Of a DNA stretch of 64,000 nt, positions 1 through 8,976 are shown one piece after another. Within the stretch, counting starts at the first letter, position 1. Each line of letters starts with the position of its first letter. The stretch is from Vibrio gazogenes (GTDB taxonomy: Bacteria > Pseudomonadota > Gammaproteobacteria > Enterobacterales > Vibrionaceae). The stretch lies in the NCBI RefSeq assembly GCF_023920225.1, contig NZ_CP092587.1, forward strand, positions 1,116,001-1,180,000, in the 5' to 3' direction. Position numbers and translations under genes: made by a program. The notes beneath the pieces were generated by a model. The model was not told the DNA's origin and ran no database searches. It saw nothing but the letters and a program-made list of their open reading frames with translations.

Positions 1-790
1 AGATATCCACTATCATAAATCGGATGATGGCATTGCGAGAATTACCATTGCCCGTCCACAGGTTCGCAATGCGTTTCGCCCCCAGACGGTGAAAGAGATG
101 ATTCAGGCGCTGGCCGATGCCCGTTATGATTCTGGCGTGGGTGTCATCGTGCTGACCGGACTGGGAGAAGATGCGTTCTGTTCGGGTGGCGATCAGAAAA
201 TTCGCGGTGATTATGGCGGCTATCGCGATGACGAAGGCACACACCATCTCAATGTACTAGACTTTCAGCGTCAAATCCGGACTTGTCCGAAGCCGGTCAT
301 TGCTGCCGTGGCAGGTTGGGCTGTTGGCGGAGGCCATGTTCTGCATATGATGTGTGATTTAACCATTGCGGCTGACAATGCCAAGTTCGGTCAGACCGGC
401 CCGAAAGTCGGATCGTTTGACGGCGGTTGGGGTGCCTCTTACATGTCACGGATTGTCGGCCAGAAAAAAGCCCGCGAAATCTGGTTCTTGTGCCGCTTTT
501 ATGATGCGCAGGAAGCTGTGGATATGGGGCTGGTGAATACCGTTGTGCCATTGGCGGATCTGGAAAAAGAAACCGTACGCTGGTGTCGGGAAGTTTTACA
601 ACACAGCCCGATGGCGCTGCGTTGTTTGAAAGCAGCCTTGAATGCTGACTGTGATGGTCAGGCCGGGTTACAAGAGCTGGCAGGCAATGCAACGATGATG
701 TTTTACATGACAGAAGAAGGTCAGGAAGGTCGGAATGCATTTAACGAAAAACGTCGCCCTGATTTTCACAAGTTTCCTCGTAATCCGTAA
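1..790 (+). CDS. menB: 1,4-dihydroxy-2-naphthoyl-CoA synthase (5' partial)
   Basis: MenB closes the second ring of the menaquinone nucleus by a Dieckmann-type condensation of o-succinylbenzoyl-CoA. The frame is open from base 2, and the first visible residues ([10 protein letters not shown]) align with about residue 24 of E. coli MenB, so roughly 23 N-terminal residues lie outside the window. The crotonase fold is evident from the oxyanion-hole segments AFCSGGDQK and GGGHVLHMM and from the MenB-specific [15 protein letters not shown] stretch. The C-terminus KFPRNP is the usual MenB ending. It is followed by menC and menE in the same direction, as in other gamma-proteobacterial men clusters. 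Identification is firm; only the 5' end is missing. Confidence 0.97.
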   Translation, partial: DIHYHKSDDGIARITIARPQVRNAFRPQTVKEMIQALADARYDSGVGVIVLTGLGEDAFCSGGDQKIRGDYGGYRDDEGTHHLNVLDFQRQIRTCPKPVIAAVAGWAVGGGHVLHMMCDLTIAADNAKFGQTGPKVGSFDGGWGASYMSRIVGQKKAREIWFLCRFYDAQEAVDMGLVNTVVPLADLEKETVRWCREVLQHSPMALRCLKAALNADCDGQAGLQELAGNATMMFYMTEEGQEGRNAFNEKRRPDFHKFPRNP

Positions 791-900
791 GCTAAAAAGC
801 TCGGCAACGATTGAAATACAATGATTGAAATAAAATGATTGAAATAAGATGTCTGGTGGTGATTTAACCCTCGGACATTAGTTCAAAAGGAACAGTGACA

Positions 901-1884
901 ATGCGTAGTGCAAAACTGTATCGCTATCGATTACCGATGGATAGCGGCGTGATTCTTCGCAACGAGAAGCTTCTGGAACGAGAAGGCTTCATCGTAGAAA
1001 TGCATGAGCAGAATCAGGTAGGCCGGGGTGAAATCGCGCCATTAGTCGGATTCAGCCGGGAATCTTCAACGGAAGCTGGTGTTCAGCTTCAAGAACAACT
1101 GGCACGCTGGTGTCGCGGTGAAGTGATTGACTATTCGTCATTATATCCATCCGTAGCGTTTGGTTTGTCTGTCGCAGAGGCCGAGTTATCCGGTGAACTG
1201 CCACAAGCAGGGCATTATTTTGCAGCGCCCTTATGTATCGGTGACCCGGATGAATTGATCGAGCGTCTTCAGGAATTGCCGAAAAAAGTCGCCAAAGTCA
1301 AAGTGGGTTGGTATGAGCCGATCCGTGACGGACTGGTGGTGAATTTGTTGCTGGAAAGCATTCCTGAGTTATCACTGCGGTTGGATGTCAATCGCGGCTG
1401 GACGCCAGAGCAGGCGGCTAAATTCGCCAGTAAAATTTCACATTCTTATCGGCAGCGCATCGCCTATGTCGAAGAACCGTGTGCTGCGCCGAGCGATAGC
1501 ATTGCGTTTGCGATTAATACCGGGATTGCGATTGCGTGGGATGAAACCTTACAGGAATCATTGCATGATCCCGATTTCAGTCTGGAAGAGCTGACCGGTG
1601 TTAAAGCACTGATCATCAAACCGACACTGATTGGTTCGATTGAACGCTGTCGTTACTTGTTCGAAAAAGCCAGAACACTGGGAATGCAACCGGTAATCAG
1701 TTCCAGCATTGAGTCGAGCTTCGGCTTGTGTCAATTGGCACGTCTGTCACGCTGGTTGCTACCGGATGAGGTGCCGGGGCTTGATACCGTCGGTCTGTTT
1801 CAGCAACAGTTGGCCGTCGCGTGGCCGGGATGTGACTTACCCGTTGTTGCGTTGGAAAGTCAGGAACTGATCTGGACGTCTTGA
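901..1884 (+). CDS. menC: o-succinylbenzoate synthase
   Basis: MenC, of the enolase superfamily, dehydrates SHCHC to o-succinylbenzoate in menaquinone synthesis. A GTG lies in frame at 895, but the AAAAGGAA ribosome site at 885-892 would sit only 2 nt from it and 8 nt from ATG 901. The protein from 901 starts MRSAKLYRY like E. coli MenC (MRSAQVYRW), so 901 was chosen. The KVKVG segment carries the catalytic lysines; the metal ligands are in RLDVNRGW, EEPC and WDE, and the second lysine in IIKPT. About 327 aa, the usual length. Its TGA overlaps the menE ATG, implying translational coupling. Confidence 0.96.
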   Translation: MRSAKLYRYRLPMDSGVILRNEKLLEREGFIVEMHEQNQVGRGEIAPLVGFSRESSTEAGVQLQEQLARWCRGEVIDYSSLYPSVAFGLSVAEAELSGELPQAGHYFAAPLCIGDPDELIERLQELPKKVAKVKVGWYEPIRDGLVVNLLLESIPELSLRLDVNRGWTPEQAAKFASKISHSYRQRIAYVEEPCAAPSDSIAFAINTGIAIAWDETLQESLHDPDFSLEELTGVKALIIKPTLIGSIERCRYLFEKARTLGMQPVISSSIESSFGLCQLARLSRWLLPDEVPGLDTVGLFQQQLAVAWPGCDLPVVALESQELIWTS

Positions 1885-3329
1885 TGATCAATGATGCCCC
1901 TGACCCGAACGCCCCGTGGCTGCGCTGGGCAATTGAACGGCCGACAGCCATTGCGCTGAAAGTCGCGCAGCAAACTTATACGTGGCAAGCGGTGGCTGAG
2001 AAAGTTGCCGCCATTGCAGCAGCATTACAACAACAAGGCGTCGCTGCCGACGATATCGTCACATTGGTCGGCAAGAACCATCCCGATGCCGTCTGGGTGT
2101 TTCTGGCGAGGTTACATGCCGGGGCGTTGAGCGCCTTGTTGCCGCCACAGCCGATTGCCATGTTGCAGCGTAAACTGGAGACGATCTATCGTCCGAATCA
2201 AACTATGTGGCTGTTCTGTGCCGATCCGAGTGAGGCCGCGGCATTGCAGACGCAGTTGCCGGACTGTCGCATGGTTGACTGCCAGCTCGCTACCAGTGCC
2301 GTTACGCCCGCCAACTACCATCCTGAGCAATTGAGCTCATTAATCTTTACTTCCGGTTCGACCGGCGAACCAAAGGCGGTTGCCCATACGTCTCGCCAGC
2401 ATTTCGCCTCTGCGCAGGGATTGTTATCTCAGTTTCATTTCACCGCCAGTGACACTTGGTTACTGAGCTTGCCTGTTTATCATGTGTCCGGGTTATCGAT
2501 TATTTATCGCTGGTTACAAGCAGGGGCTTGTTTGCGGATTGGTCGTATTGACGATTGTGATATGACCGATGTGACCCATGCTTCGCTGGTGCCGACCCAG
2601 TTACAGCGGCTGCTGGATCAACCGATTCCTCACGCGCTGACACATGTGTTGCTCGGGGGGAGTCATATTCCGCCGGAACTTGCCCGGCGAGCAGCTGCGC
2701 TCGGCATTGAAACATGGCTGGGGTATGGTATGACGGAAGCGGCATCAACGGTTACTGCCAAACGTGTCGATGGTCGCGAGAGTTGTGGCAGCGTGCTGCC
2801 TTTGCGTCAGGTGAAAATTGACCACGAACGGATTTATATCAGCGGTGATACGCTGGCTTGCGGTTATTATCGCCAGGGGACGCTGACACCGCTGTGTGAC
2901 GATTCCGGCTGGTTCGACAGCAAGGACATGGGGTATTGGCACGGGCAGGAACTTCATGTCACCGGTCGGGTTGATAACCTGTTTATCTCCGGCGGAGAGA
3001 ACATCCATTGTGAAGAAATCGAAGCGGTTTTGGTCCGACATCCGCAGATTGATATTGCAGTGGTGGTGCCCGTTACTGATGCAACCTATGGTGCGCGTCC
3101 GGTCGCGGTGATTGGGTGTGAACCGGGTTGGCAATCGATGAGCGCAGACATCCGTGCGTGGCTTGAGGGGCGATTGGAGAAATTTAAATGGCCGGATGGT
3201 TATTACCGATTGCCCGAACATTTCTATACGGAAGGCCGTACACAAGGGATTAAAATCTCTCGTGCTGCGGTCAAAACGTGGCTGAATGCCGAAATCAAGA
3301 TGTGCCGCGATCCAGACAAGCAGTTATGA
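1884..3329 (+). CDS. menE: o-succinylbenzoate-CoA ligase
   Basis: MenE adenylates o-succinylbenzoate and transfers it to CoA, giving the substrate of MenB. It belongs to the ANL acyl-adenylate family: the P-loop-like signature SLIFTSGSTGEPKA lies near residue 150, WLGYGMTEAAS near 280 and the hinge region VDNLFISGGENI near 360. About 481 aa, normal for the family. A TTG at 1881 is also in frame, but ATG 1884 overlaps the menC stop (TGATG) and is the likelier start. It is the last gene of the men run here. An alternative acyl-CoA synthetase role is unlikely given menB and menC next door. Confidence 0.95.
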   Translation: MINDAPDPNAPWLRWAIERPTAIALKVAQQTYTWQAVAEKVAAIAAALQQQGVAADDIVTLVGKNHPDAVWVFLARLHAGALSALLPPQPIAMLQRKLETIYRPNQTMWLFCADPSEAAALQTQLPDCRMVDCQLATSAVTPANYHPEQLSSLIFTSGSTGEPKAVAHTSRQHFASAQGLLSQFHFTASDTWLLSLPVYHVSGLSIIYRWLQAGACLRIGRIDDCDMTDVTHASLVPTQLQRLLDQPIPHALTHVLLGGSHIPPELARRAAALGIETWLGYGMTEAASTVTAKRVDGRESCGSVLPLRQVKIDHERIYISGDTLACGYYRQGTLTPLCDDSGWFDSKDMGYWHGQELHVTGRVDNLFISGGENIHCEEIEAVLVRHPQIDIAVVVPVTDATYGARPVAVIGCEPGWQSMSADIRAWLEGRLEKFKWPDGYYRLPEHFYTEGRTQGIKISRAAVKTWLNAEIKMCRDPDKQL

Positions 3330-3409
3330 GTTAGTCCAAAACAGAATTTTGGTTTGATATGTCTTTTCGTCATAATTAACCCAGTTTAATTAACTAAAAG
3401 GCATACCCA

Positions 3410-3577
3410 ATGAAAAAAGGGCTTATGATTGCGACCATTATCATTCAGCTTTTCGTGGCAGTGCTGACCAGCGGTGCGACTCGGTCACTGGCTGAGTTAA
3501 CTGCATTTTTGTTGATTGTTGTGCTGTTTCTGGAACGAGCTCCCCGGCCGTCATCCCGTCAAACCTCTTCGCTGTGA
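3410..3577 (+). CDS. small single-span membrane protein (55 aa)
   Basis: This short open frame begins at ATG 3410, 7 nt after an AAAGG ribosome site, and encodes MKKGLMIATIIIQLF followed by a second hydrophobic block (LTAFLLIVVLFLER) and a polar tail. Two short hydrophobic stretches suggest a membrane peptide, either a signal-anchor or a two-pass hairpin. An AT-rich upstream stretch with cataattaaccc could hold a promoter. It lies between menE and the convergent YeiH-type gene, which ends about 40 bp further on. I do not recognise the family and assign no function. A real gene is favoured by the start context and by the amino acid composition, but conservation was not tested. Confidence 0.55.
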   Translation: MKKGLMIATIIIQLFVAVLTSGATRSLAELTAFLLIVVLFLERAPRPSSRQTSSL

Positions 3578-3619
3578 ATCTGGCACCGTGTGCGTGTCTC
3601 ACGATGCCAGTCAGTTGAC

Positions 3620-4612
3620 TCACTGAGCGAGCATGATCCAACTCAGTGATGACACTGAGATAAGCACCCATAAACCGACGCCGAAAAGTAACGGTCTCGG
3701 ACCTGCCTGACGTAACTTACTCAATGACAGACTACAACCAATCAAAAACAGGCAAATGACCAAGGTTTGTTTCGCCAATGCGAAGATACCATGATAGATA
3801 GCCGAGAATTGCGGTAACTGATCATGAAAAACAATCGCAGCACAATAGAACAAAATGAAGTAAGGAATGGTGATTTTTCTTGATTCGCTACGAAATAAAA
3901 AGGTACTGATGAATGTCACCGGAATAATCCAGAGAGCACGAGCCAGTTTTAACGTTGTTGCGGTTTTGAGTGCCGTTTCTCCATAAGCAGATGCCGCACC
4001 GACGACGGAAGACGTATCATGAATGGCAATGGCAGCCCAAGTGCCGAATGTTTCCTGACTCATATTGAGCAGATGACCAATGGCCGGGAAAATAAATAAA
4101 GCCAGTGAATTGAGGACAAAAATCGTCCCCAGTGCGAGACCAATCTGGTCATCATCTGCATCGATGGCGGGTGCAACAGCGGCAATGGCACTCCCACCGC
4201 AAATCGCGGTCCCTGAGGCAATCAGATAACCTGTTTTACGCATGAGCCCAACCCGGACACTGACAAACCAGCCGATCAGCAAGGTCGTGAATAAGCTGGC
4301 AACGATTAACCCCAAACCATGTGTTGTGACGGTCAGTGCCGTTTGCAGCGGAATACCGAATCCGAGGCCGATAATCGAATAAGCGAGGAGCTTTTTGGTG
4401 ATTTTGGCTAAAGGAATTCCTTGCGGAACCATGCCCAACGTGGTCAGAAAAAAACCGATGACCAGTGCTGTGGGGGAGGTGATATAAGCGGTTGTACAAA
4501 CCAGTAAGCCAAGTACGAACGGAATGTTTTTGAGCTGACAAGCATTTTTGAGCATGTCAGAGGTTTTGCATGAAAAAGTACTACTGAACAAACGACGGAA
4601 CAAAGGGGCCAT
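3620..4612 (-). CDS. YeiH/UPF0324-family inner-membrane exporter
   Basis: A 330-aa polytopic membrane protein of the UPF0324/PSE family (E. coli YeiH), annotated as putative sulfate or anion exporters without firm substrate proof. About ten hydrophobic segments are visible. The family hallmark [16 protein letters not shown] lies near residue 200, and the glycine-rich [14 protein letters not shown] near 135. The N-terminus before the first membrane span ([15 protein letters not shown]) is a little longer than usual; a second ATG at MLKNACQ would give 311 aa. Convergent with the small ORF at 3410 and upstream of nothing on its own strand, so probably monocistronic. Family assignment is secure; transport specificity is unknown. 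Confidence 0.85.
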   Translation of the reverse strand: MAPLFRRLFSSTFSCKTSDMLKNACQLKNIPFVLGLLVCTTAYITSPTALVIGFFLTTLGMVPQGIPLAKITKKLLAYSIIGLGFGIPLQTALTVTTHGLGLIVASLFTTLLIGWFVSVRVGLMRKTGYLIASGTAICGGSAIAAVAPAIDADDDQIGLALGTIFVLNSLALFIFPAIGHLLNMSQETFGTWAAIAIHDTSSVVGAASAYGETALKTATTLKLARALWIIPVTFISTFLFRSESRKITIPYFILFYCAAIVFHDQLPQFSAIYHGIFALAKQTLVICLFLIGCSLSLSKLRQAGPRPLLFGVGLWVLISVSSLSWIMLAQ

Positions 4613-4709
4613 GTCGATACCACGGTCAGAAAATAGGACGCCATTCTAACGGAAATAAATGATCAGTCAGTTTGAATGTCTTTAACTTTCATTCAATAAA
4701 ACTGAACAA

Positions 4710-6581
4710 CTACCGCCATGCCCCTCTTAATTGCGCAACGTGTTGCCGTAACTGCTCACTGCTGGTGTCGGTCGCAACGATTGGCGGCGCCGCTTCTACT
4801 TCAATCTTGGCTCTGAAACGTTGGGGGAACCCACGACAAGCCCGGCCGCGGTGACGACTGAAATAACTGCCCCACATCCCTTTCAGTGCCATCGGAATGA
4901 TTGGAGCGCTGGTGTGTTGAATAATGTGGTCCAGACCGCGTAGAAATGGCCCGATTTCACCGTCTGATGAGAGACATCCTTCAGGGAAAATACAGACCAG
5001 CTCTCCTTGTTGAAGAGCCTGTTCAATTTGGATAAACGCTTTACGAATGGTTTTGCCGTGTGAAGCACAGATCGGGATAACGCCTGCACGATTCAAGACT
5101 GGCCGAATCAGCGGCACAGTGGTGTAATCGGCTTCCATCACAAAGCGGATCAAGCGCGGTGAAGCGGCACTGAGAATCAGCGCGTCCAAATACGTAACGT
5201 GGTTACAGATAATCAGAGCACCTCCTTGCGGCGGGAGATGATGCAGATTGCGGTAACGAACGCGGTAGCATAGCTTTGCCAGACATGCCAGCACGAAACG
5301 TAGTGTCTCAATCGGTCGCTTGTACAGTAAATAAACCGCGACGCCCAGGTTGATCAGCGAGAGTAACAAAAACAGCTCGGGGATCGACCATTGCAGCAAC
5401 GACAGGACGATAATGGCTAAAATCGCGCTGATGACCATAAACAGCGCATTATAAATATTGAGGGCTGCAATCACTTGAGCACGTTGGTCCGGATGGGCGC
5501 GTTGTTGCAATAACGTGTACAAGGGGACGATAAACATCCCACCGGAGACGCCCAGTAATAATAGACTCACAAAGAGCGGCCACAGCCCGGTGTTGGTGAT
5601 GAAGGTTGTAAAGTCCATCGTTTGGGGAAGAGCGTCCGGCACTCCGGCGACCAAACCGCAACCAAAGAGCGAGATACCCAAGCAGGCCAGTGGCACAAGT
5701 CCGAGTTCAATACGATGGCGTGAAAGACGGTCACATAGGAGTGAGCCGAGTGCAATGCCTACGGAAAACAGCGTCAATAGCCAAGAGACTGCGCCTTCGT
5801 TTCCGTGGAGGAAATAACGTGTGAAGTTGGGAAATTGGGTCAGATACGTCGCTCCCATAAACCAAAACCAACTGATGATCAGAATGGTCCGGTGGATCAC
5901 GGGATCCTGTTTGGCAATCCGCAGTGTGTTACGTGTCTGTGAGATAGGACGCCACTGAAACCGTTGACTCGGCGCGGTTGCCGGGGCATTGGGAATGTAG
6001 CAACTTGCCAGATAGCCGCACAGAGCGACGACCACGACGGCTCCCGCCGCAATGTATTCTGCGCTCGGGGTTGAAGCAATCACACCGGCCAGTAAGGTGC
6101 CCAGCAAGATGGCCAAAAACGTTCCGGTTTCAACCAGTGCATTGCCGCTCATCAGTTCATCTGGTTTGAGTTGTTGTGGCAGTAAAGCATATTTGACCGG
6201 GCCGAATAAGGCCGATTGCGTCCCCATCAGAAAAAGCAGCAAGAGCAGAATAAGATAACTATGGGTGATGAATCCGATAGCGGCCAGACTCATGATGACC
6301 ACTTCTAACATCTTAATTTTTCGGATCAGTTGGCTTTTTTCCAGTTGATCCGCAAGCACACCGGAAGATGCAGAAAATAAAAAGAAAGGCAGAATAAATA
6401 AACCGGCCGCGAGATTAATAAACAGCGTGCTTGAAATCGCCAGTTGTCCGGCACTGCTGAATGCAACAAATAACAACAGGGTATTTTTAAACACATTGTC
6501 GTTAAACGCCCCGAAAAACTGGGTGATAAAATAAGGCAAAAAACGCCGAGAAGAGAGCAGTGATGAAGTCGTATGAGACAT
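4710..6581 (-). CDS. LplT-like MFS transporter fused to PlsC-type acyltransferase
   Basis: This 623-aa protein joins a 12-span major-facilitator domain (residues 1-410; it opens FITQFFGAFNDNVFKN, characteristic of the lysophospholipid flippase LplT) to a glycerolipid acyltransferase domain (about 420-620). The acyltransferase motifs are ICNHVTYLDALIL (the NHxxxxD catalytic pair) and IFPEGCLSS. Related proteins such as Aas/LplT fusions bring lysophospholipid into the cytosol and re-acylate it. The acyl-ACP synthetase domain of E. coli Aas is absent, so the acyl donor must come from elsewhere. It lies 55 bp downstream of the TetR gene on the same strand and is probably co-transcribed with it. 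Confidence 0.85.
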   Translation of the reverse strand: MSHTTSSLLSSRRFLPYFITQFFGAFNDNVFKNTLLLFVAFSSAGQLAISSTLFINLAAGLFILPFFLFSASSGVLADQLEKSQLIRKIKMLEVVIMSLAAIGFITHSYLILLLLLFLMGTQSALFGPVKYALLPQQLKPDELMSGNALVETGTFLAILLGTLLAGVIASTPSAEYIAAGAVVVVALCGYLASCYIPNAPATAPSQRFQWRPISQTRNTLRIAKQDPVIHRTILIISWFWFMGATYLTQFPNFTRYFLHGNEGAVSWLLTLFSVGIALGSLLCDRLSRHRIELGLVPLACLGISLFGCGLVAGVPDALPQTMDFTTFITNTGLWPLFVSLLLLGVSGGMFIVPLYTLLQQRAHPDQRAQVIAALNIYNALFMVISAILAIIVLSLLQWSIPELFLLLSLINLGVAVYLLYKRPIETLRFVLACLAKLCYRVRYRNLHHLPPQGGALIICNHVTYLDALILSAASPRLIRFVMEADYTTVPLIRPVLNRAGVIPICASHGKTIRKAFIQIEQALQQGELVCIFPEGCLSSDGEIGPFLRGLDHIIQHTSAPIIPMALKGMWGSYFSRHRGRACRGFPQRFRAKIEVEAAPPIVATDTSSEQLRQHVAQLRGAWR

Positions 6582-6636
6582 GGGAGCATCCTTTTTACCC
6601 AGTGCGATTGAGTTAACGCTATTCTGGCGGGTTTGG

Positions 6637-7227
6637 TTACCAAGCCTTGAGATAATGAGTCAGTAGATTATGAATCAGTTCATTGCCATCAATTGGTGAG
6701 GAAGCAAAGAATTTATCATCGACACTCAGCAATGTGATGCCGTGGACGCCGGCCCACAACACACGACTGGTGGTGGTAATTTCTTCTGCTGAACGTTGTG
6801 GCGCCAACTGTTGTAAGAGGGTTTCCAGAATGTCCGTCATGTGATCGATTCTTTGGGTCTGCCATTCGGGCAGATCTTCACCATTCATGTTGTGTTCAAA
6901 AATCAGTTGCCAGCGGAAGGTATGGTGTTGGGCAAAATCGTGATAACAGTAGGCGAGCTGAAACAAGGCATCGCGGTGATCGGTACTCTGACCGACGGCT
7001 TGTCGGGCGTCTTCAATCAGCTCATCGAGTGTTTGAGCGACGGCGTGTAATAACAGAAGATTATAGTTACCGAATACATTAACTAATGTACTGGGGACAT
7101 ATCCAATCATAGCGGCGACTTTGCGTAAGCTCAGCTCATGATAGGAGTGATTGGTAAGAAATGTTTTGACATGTTCCAATGTCAGTTGAATGAGCTCTTC
7201 TCGCGTGTGGTCGTTTCTTCTAGCCAT
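6637..7227 (-). CDS. TetR-family transcriptional regulator
   Basis: A 196-aa one-component repressor. The N-terminal helix-turn-helix runs from about residue 10 to 55 (TREELIQLTLEHV through LRKVAAMIGYVPSTLVNVFG), followed by an all-helical ligand domain resembling the WHG type (TetR_C_33). A 13-bp palindrome, TGAACAACGTTCA, lies 17 nt upstream of its start and is the obvious autoregulatory site. The next gene downstream encodes the MFS-acyltransferase fusion, so this protein probably senses a lipid or fatty acid species and controls membrane lipid repair; that is inference from context only. Confidence 0.85.
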   Translation of the reverse strand: MARRNDHTREELIQLTLEHVKTFLTNHSYHELSLRKVAAMIGYVPSTLVNVFGNYNLLLLHAVAQTLDELIEDARQAVGQSTDHRDALFQLAYCYHDFAQHHTFRWQLIFEHNMNGEDLPEWQTQRIDHMTDILETLLQQLAPQRSAEEITTTSRVLWAGVHGITLLSVDDKFFASSPIDGNELIHNLLTHYLKAW

Positions 7228-7243
7228 GATCTGTAATCGTTAA

Positions 7244-7256
7244 TGAACAACGTTCA
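7244..7256. promoter_or_regulatory. palindromic operator candidate for the TetR regulator
   Basis: TGAAC-AAC-GTTCA forms a perfect inverted repeat with 5-bp arms and a 3-bp spacer, 17 nt before the TetR start. Another GTTC follows at 7267-7270. Position and symmetry fit TetR autoregulation, but no binding data exist. Confidence 0.5.
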
Positions 7257-7385
7257 ATATATTATTGTTCCCTTGTCTGAGCGTCAATCAAAGCCTGCAA
7301 TATTCTGATACATGTACAATGTTTCTTTGGTGAGAGGGAGTGTCTATGATACTTGTGATCCCTTTTGACAAAATACAGGATAGAC

Positions 7386-8249
7386 ATGAAACGTTTTTTA
7401 TCGTTGATGACTCTAATCATTGTTTCAGTGGCGGTCATGCCGGTTGCTGATGCAAAAAAATTCGGTGGTGGTCGCTCTTTAGGCAATAGCTTCAAAACAG
7501 CGCCGGCATCAAAGCAACAGTACAGTAACACCAACACACAGAACAATAAGGCAGGTCAGACTCAAAATGCCGGACGCAAAGGACTGATGGGTGGACTCAT
7601 GGGTGGTTTGTTGGCTGGTGGTCTGTTGGCAGCCTTCTTTGGTGGTGCTTTCGAAGGTATCCAGTTCATGGATATTCTGATTATCGGGTTAGTGGCGTAT
7701 TTTATCTTCAAACTATTGCGCGGGGTGCTGGCAGCCAAGCAGGGCAGTATGAATCAGCAGCAACCGGCATTTGGCGGGAACGCTCATCGACAGTCTCATG
7801 TGCATAACTTCGAACAACCTGGCGATGTTGCGGGTGGTCGTGGGTTTGGTACCAATGCTGCCAGCGATGTACCGCACCGTTATCCGCCAGAGTTTGACCG
7901 AGCGGCCTTTCTCAATGGCGCCCGAGAGCACTATCGCATTTTGCAGGGGGCATGGAATCACAATGAGTTAGACACCATTCGTGAGTATGTTTCTGTCAGC
8001 CTGTTTGAAGACTTGAAAGCGGAACGGGAGAAGCTTATCGGTGAGCAACATACCGATGTGATGTATGTCGATGCTGAATTTGTCCGGGCTGACTACGATG
8101 CAAACCGTGCCCAGTTGAGTTTACAATTCTCAGGGCGTTACCGTGATGCGGTAGAAGATACTGAAGAAGAGATTCAGGATATCTGGCATCTTGAACGGGA
8201 CTTAACCGTGCCGAATGCACCTTGGCTGATTGTCGGTATTCAAGGTTAA
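7386..8249 (+). CDS. Tim44-domain secreted or membrane protein
   Basis: A 287-aa protein with a cleavable signal peptide (MKRFLSLMTLIIVSVAVMPVADA), a glycine-rich GGGRSLGNSF segment, a Gln/Asn-rich linker, a hydrophobic stretch around residues 75-115 (GLMGGLMGGLLAGGLLAAFFGG and FMDILIIGLVAYFIFKLL) and a C-terminal Tim44-like domain (about 165-285) beginning PPEFDRAAFLNGAREHY. The TTG at 7365 is in frame, but ATG 7386 follows an AGGA ribosome site at the right distance and starts the signal peptide. Bacterial Tim44-domain proteins are widespread in proteobacteria with no settled function. A strong terminator follows. Confidence 0.8.
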   Translation: MKRFLSLMTLIIVSVAVMPVADAKKFGGGRSLGNSFKTAPASKQQYSNTNTQNNKAGQTQNAGRKGLMGGLMGGLLAGGLLAAFFGGAFEGIQFMDILIIGLVAYFIFKLLRGVLAAKQGSMNQQQPAFGGNAHRQSHVHNFEQPGDVAGGRGFGTNAASDVPHRYPPEFDRAAFLNGAREHYRILQGAWNHNELDTIREYVSVSLFEDLKAEREKLIGEQHTDVMYVDAEFVRADYDANRAQLSLQFSGRYRDAVEDTEEEIQDIWHLERDLTVPNAPWLIVGIQG

Positions 8250-8297
8250 TTATCGACCAGATAGCTTGTTGATTGATAGAAACCAGTTGTTTGATAG

Positions 8298-8326
8298 AAA
8301 ATGCCTCCGTTTGCGGAGGCATTTTT
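8298..8326. terminator. bidirectional rho-independent terminator
   Basis: AAAATGCCTCCG-TTTG-CGGAGGCATTTTT is a perfect stem with a tetraloop, an A-tract before and a T-tract after. It lies between the convergent Tim44-domain gene and the YecD-like gene and can serve both. Confidence 0.9.
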
Positions 8327-8380
8327 CTGTTCGTCAGTTGCTCTTTTCGAGCTGAATCAATCTGTACGATTCGCGATGTA

Positions 8381-8947
8381 TTAAGCAAAGTGCAGGACAT
8401 CGCCGTTTGGCAGAACCCGGGACAGTCGCGGGAAAATGGTTTCAAAAGCCATGTGGTGAAATTCTGCTGAGAATGAGCTACAAGCATTTTCGATGGTGAG
8501 CATGTCATATCCGAGCTCCCAGCCGTGACGCAGGGTTGATTCCACGCCCATATTGGTGGCGATGCCAACGACAACAAGATGACGAATCCCACGTCTGCGA
8601 AGCTGCATATCCAGTTCTGTCCCGGTAAATGCGCCCCATTGCCGTTTGGTGATCCGTAAATCACCGTCTTGAACCACGCCATCAGCCAGTGTCATCCATT
8701 GTTCCATCGCGTCCGGTGCCGGTGACGGTTCATCAACCACGCCGGGTGGGTAATCCTGTTGGTCGGCAGACCAACCGACATTGACGCCGACAACCGTTGC
8801 ACCGTGCTGGCGAAAACGCGCTGCCAGAGATTGACACCGGGTCAGTATTTCATCTGAGGGATGCGGATAGCGTTGCGGTGCGAGTATGCCATGTTGTAAA
8901 TCGATCAGAATCAATGCGGTTTCATGAGGATTCAATGTCAGCATCAT
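8381..8947 (-). CDS. isochorismatase-superfamily hydrolase, YecD-like
   Basis: A 188-aa protein resembling E. coli YecD along its whole length (VGWSADQQDYP, ITKRQWGAFTGTELDMQLRRRGI, ATNMGVESTLRHGWELGYD). In most cysteine-hydrolase members the catalytic triad is Asp-Lys-Cys; here Asp is in ILIDLQHG and Lys in ITKRQWG, but the nucleophile position in TNMGVEST is Gly, as it also is in YecD. The thiol mechanism of nicotinamidases is therefore impossible, and true isochorismatases that lack the Cys are the better mechanistic analogue. The substrate is unknown. It lies 29 bp downstream of the cysteine-degrading PLP enzyme gene and may share its transcript. Confidence 0.8.
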   Translation of the reverse strand: MMLTLNPHETALILIDLQHGILAPQRYPHPSDEILTRCQSLAARFRQHGATVVGVNVGWSADQQDYPPGVVDEPSPAPDAMEQWMTLADGVVQDGDLRITKRQWGAFTGTELDMQLRRRGIRHLVVVGIATNMGVESTLRHGWELGYDMLTIENACSSFSAEFHHMAFETIFPRLSRVLPNGDVLHFA

Positions 8948-8976
8948 AATTTCCTTGAATGAATGAGAATCAGAGA

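Noticed and set aside
8381..8947. Nicotinamidase
   Set aside because: The catalytic cysteine is absent (Gly in TNMGVEST), and the sequence follows YecD.
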